From an uncultured Granulosicoccaceae bacterium (GTDB lineage Bacteria > Pseudomonadota > Gammaproteobacteria > JABXHR01), in the NCBI GenBank assembly GCA_937921805.1, contig CAKZUS010000236.1:1-7315 (forward strand): DNA of 7,315 nt. The letters run 5' to 3'. Every line of letters begins with the position of its first letter. The first letter of the stretch is position 1. The notes under the pieces were generated by a model, which was given only the letters and a program-made list of their open reading frames with translations, was not told where the DNA came from and searched no databases. A program made the translations under genes and the position numbers. Of this stretch, positions 5,305-7,315 are shown one piece after another.

Positions 5305-6258
5305 GTGAAACTGTTTAAGCGCTCGGGCGCCAGCGCTGGCATCTATTTAGGCGAGAAGAAAACCTGGATTGCTATTGCCCGCGAAGTATCAGGGCAGCAA
5401 GAGGTCCACCACATTGTCTCTGCACCGGCGAGCACTCCCGACCTACTCGATGGTCACCTTAAGGAGTGGATAACGCAACATGCTGTGGGCAAAGCGGCCA
5501 CAACATTAGTCTTGCCAGAGACGTTGTGCAGCAGTTTTATCGTTGATGCGCCAGATGTAGCACCAGATGAGCTGCACTCCGCTGCCCCGTGGGCAATACG
5601 CAGCCAGTTGGAATACCCGGTCGAAGAGGCCGTTGTTGATGCATTTGTTTTGCCACTGCCTAAAGACAGTAACCACCAGCCGCAAATGCATGCCTACGCC
5701 GCCCGACTCGATAGCGTCAATAAAGTCTCCATGGCTTTTCAACGCTGTCGCACCCCACTGCACGCGATCGACACTGAGGCCTTGGCGCTAAGAAACTTAG
5801 CCCAATTGGCAGAGTCTGTAGAGCGCCCTGTTGCGTTGCTCTACCACCTTGGTAATAGCTTGATGCTGTTGATCATGCACAACAACACCATCTTTGCCCA
5901 GAACGAAATTTTGCTCTCAGGTGATGACTCTGCAGGGTTTTCCATGAATATGGATTCGTCTTTCGATTTTGAAGGCTTCGACGACGAAGAGAGCAACAGC
6001 TCCACTTCAGAGGCGGCTCTAGATGTACAACGCTCTCTGGACTTTTTCCAGAGTGAGTTCCGCATCAGCAGCGTCAATGACTTATTCGCTTTTGTCGTGG
6101 ATGACCATGAGAAAAAGTTCTTCGAAGAGTTGGATCAAGCCTTAGGTTTGCCGCTGCAAACGATCGATATCCGTGAGATTTACCCTAGCACCGCGAAAGA
6201 GGTTCTGGAGCGAGAGGCCTTATATGCCATCGGTGCAGCCCTGCGAGGTGCCGCATGA
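5305..6258 (+). CDS. mshI: MSHA pilus biogenesis protein MshI (PilM-like)
   Basis: Cytoplasmic actin-fold (ASKHA) component of a type IV pilus assembly platform, expected to bind the N-terminal tail of the PilN-like protein encoded next. From GTG at 5305 it has 317 residues, shorter than typical PilM (about 350) and close to MshI proteins. Recognisable parts are an N-terminal GIYLGEKKTWIAIA strand pair (12-25), an LEYPVEEAVVDAFVL segment (102-116) matching the PilM 'YPLEEVAIDF' region, a second subdomain at 175-206, and VQRSLDFFQSEF (241-252). The C-terminus ALYAIGAALR (305-314) is typical of the family. The usual DxG phosphate motif reads YHLGN (180-184) and the later GG motif is absent, so ATP binding is doubtful. 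Residues 212-236 form an acidic, Ser-rich insertion. It overlaps the next gene by ATGA. The PilM label is the alternative; MshI is preferred because of MshJ downstream. Confidence 0.85.
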   Translation: MKLFKRSGASAGIYLGEKKTWIAIAREVSGQQEVHHIVSAPASTPDLLDGHLKEWITQHAVGKAATTLVLPETLCSSFIVDAPDVAPDELHSAAPWAIRSQLEYPVEEAVVDAFVLPLPKDSNHQPQMHAYAARLDSVNKVSMAFQRCRTPLHAIDTEALALRNLAQLAESVERPVALLYHLGNSLMLLIMHNNTIFAQNEILLSGDDSAGFSMNMDSSFDFEGFDDEESNSSTSEAALDVQRSLDFFQSEFRISSVNDLFAFVVDDHEKKFFEELDQALGLPLQTIDIREIYPSTAKEVLEREALYAIGAALRGAA

Positions 6259-6872
6259 GTTTCTCACAACAGATCAACCTGGTTTCGGACGAGTTCCGCG
6301 GCGGAGCGTCCCATAAAAAAGCGCTATCAGTGGCCGCCACCGCATTCGGCTTGCTCGCAGTGCTAGGGGCCGTGGGTTGGTGGCAGGGCGATATCGCCCG
6401 CCAGCTTGAAGACAAGGTACAGCTAGCTCAAACACAGGTTGATGCCTTCGAACATACGCTAGAGAGTAACGCTACCGAGGCGGATGCTGCTGACACCGAG
6501 GAGCTTCTCGATCAGCAAATCAAGGAGCTCAGCGATGTCGTGCTCAATAAAACCTTAGAGCTGCAAGCCCTTGAGAGCACTGCTTTTGGCTCAGGGAAGG
6601 CGAGCGAATGGCTCCGCACTCTAAGCGTGCAGAAAGTCCCTGGGGTGTGGTTTAAGACTATCGATATTTTCCCGACGGATAAACATATGAATCTCGAAGG
6701 ATACGCCCAACAACCTCAGTTGTTGTCCCAGTTAGTCGAAAAGCTAGCTAATGCAGAGTTGACACAAAACTTGCAATTTACGCAAGCTGAGGTCAATGCC
6801 GTAGCTGACCAAAAATCCTTAATCCAATTCCGTTTGAATACCAGAGAGCGCGCAGAGGGGGGTAGCCAGTGA
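6255..6872 (+). CDS. PilN-domain inner-membrane protein of the msh operon
   Basis: Bitopic inner-membrane protein of the pilus alignment platform. The N-terminal QQINLVSDEF (5-14) is the counterpart of the PilN 'INLLPWR' motif that docks into PilM/MshI. One transmembrane helix follows at about residues 23-43. A probable coiled coil spans about 48-110. A small periplasmic alpha/beta domain lies at about 117-197, containing VPGVWFKTIDIF (128-139) and LEGYAQQPQLLSQLVEKL (147-164), as in PilN/GspL C-terminal domains. At 205 residues it has the normal family length. ATG at 6255 overlaps the mshI stop (ATGA), with GAGGT at 6245-6249. Its own stop overlaps the GTG of mshJ. This double 4-nt overlap implies translational coupling and matched output of the three platform subunits. 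I know of no settled gene symbol for the MSHA version, so none is given. Confidence 0.88.
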   Translation: MSFSQQINLVSDEFRGGASHKKALSVAATAFGLLAVLGAVGWWQGDIARQLEDKVQLAQTQVDAFEHTLESNATEADAADTEELLDQQIKELSDVVLNKTLELQALESTAFGSGKASEWLRTLSVQKVPGVWFKTIDIFPTDKHMNLEGYAQQPQLLSQLVEKLANAELTQNLQFTQAEVNAVADQKSLIQFRLNTRERAEGGSQ

Positions 6873-7315
6873 ACGCATTACTCGACGCATTAGATAAACG
6901 CACACCTCGCGAGCGGTGGATCATGCTCATTGTGCTGGCCAGTGCTGCGGTCTATGTCTGGGATATGTTCATGCTGCAACCGGCTATGAACAATCAAAAA
7001 CGCCTCAGCCGCGCCCTACAACAGTTGAATGATCAGAGCCAGGTATTGCAAGCTCAGATTAATCAGGCTGAGATGAATGCAGCGCATTTCAAAGATCATC
7101 CCAAGTTCTTGCAAATCAAGGACCTTGAGTCTCAGGCGAGAGTATTAGGCCAGAACATTGAGGCGCAAAAGCTCTCTTTGATCTCGCCGCAAAACATGTC
7201 GCAAGTCCTCAACAAACTGCTTAAAGACAGCAAGTCTATGCAGTTGGTCAGTATGCAAAACCTTCCCGCCGAAGAGATCAAGCTCGGCGAGTCGGGTAGC
7301 AATGCTTACCGGCAC
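6869..7315 (+). CDS. mshJ: MSHA pilus biogenesis protein MshJ (PilO-like), 3' end beyond window
   Basis: Inner-membrane partner of the PilN-like protein. It is expected to pair with it through coiled coils and to link the platform to the outer-membrane secretin through a PilP/MshK-like protein. Starting at GTG 6869, 149 codons are open to the window edge. There is a short cytoplasmic tail (1-16), one membrane helix at about 17-36 ending in YVWDMFMLQP (29-38), and a coiled coil at about 40-100. A block then runs from SLISPQNMSQVL (103-114) to LVSMQNLP (126-133). The 'LISPQxM ... LVSxxxLP' pattern is what I recall as characteristic of MshJ rather than PilO. AGGGGGG (6856-6862) lies 6 nt before the GTG, and GTGA overlaps the previous stop. 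MshJ proteins are about 200-220 residues, so roughly a quarter to a third is missing. Confidence 0.87.
   Translation, partial: MNALLDALDKRTPRERWIMLIVLASAAVYVWDMFMLQPAMNNQKRLSRALQQLNDQSQVLQAQINQAEMNAAHFKDHPKFLQIKDLESQARVLGQNIEAQKLSLISPQNMSQVLNKLLKDSKSMQLVSMQNLPAEEIKLGESGSNAYRH

Noticed and set aside
5305..7315. Type II secretion GspL/GspM reading of the pilus genes
   Set aside because: GspL is a single membrane protein joining the PilM-like and PilN-like parts. Here they are separate genes, and the third protein carries MshJ-type sequence.

Overview
This window looks like ordinary chromosomal DNA of a Gammaproteobacterium (moderately GC-rich, free-living). The TrpE and single-chain class I fumarase read closely like the pseudomonad/oceanospirillalean versions as I remember them. 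The other genes are an Amt/PII nitrogen pair and the start of an MSHA-type (mannose-sensitive haemagglutinin) type IV pilus operon. The genus cannot be fixed from sequence alone. I see no mobile elements, tRNA, rRNA or CRISPR.

Layout, left to right. (1) 1-1340, minus strand: trpE, anthranilate synthase component I, cut by the left window edge so that its C-terminus is missing. (2) 1341-1457: a short divergent promoter region holding a TACTGA-TG-TCAGTA dyad on the likely fumarase -10. (3) 1458-3002, plus: class I [4Fe-4S] fumarase with a GTG start. (4) 3003-3162: an AT-rich regulatory region with a sigma-54-like -24/-12 element and a striking nested dyad matching the NtrC (NRI) operator. (5) 3163-4362 and 4373-4711, plus: amtB then glnK, a two-gene nitrogen operon. 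(6) 4722-5048, minus: a small single-haem exported cytochrome c, convergent with glnK with only 10 nt between stop codons. (7) 5049-5304: an AT-rich divergent intergenic region. (8) 5305-7315, plus: mshI (PilM-like), a PilN-like gene and mshJ (PilO-like, cut by the right edge). These three overlap by 4 nt at each junction and clearly form one operon.

How the genes work together. amtB and glnK form a functional unit: AmtB conducts ammonium and the uridylylatable PII protein GlnK (Tyr51 present) plugs it when nitrogen is plentiful. The NtrC-like operator upstream fits nitrogen-limitation control. The three msh genes would encode the cytoplasmic-to-inner-membrane assembly platform (PilM-PilN-PilO equivalents) of an MSHA pilus, with the rest of the locus expected to the right of the window. 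trpE, the fumarase and the cytochrome are neighbours without an obvious shared pathway.

I found no convincing undescribed system. The items most worth a second look are the arrangement of the amtB leader (operator downstream of the candidate sigma-54 element and also able to form a strong RNA hairpin), the CxxC in GlnK, and the degenerate nucleotide-binding site with an acidic insertion in MshI.
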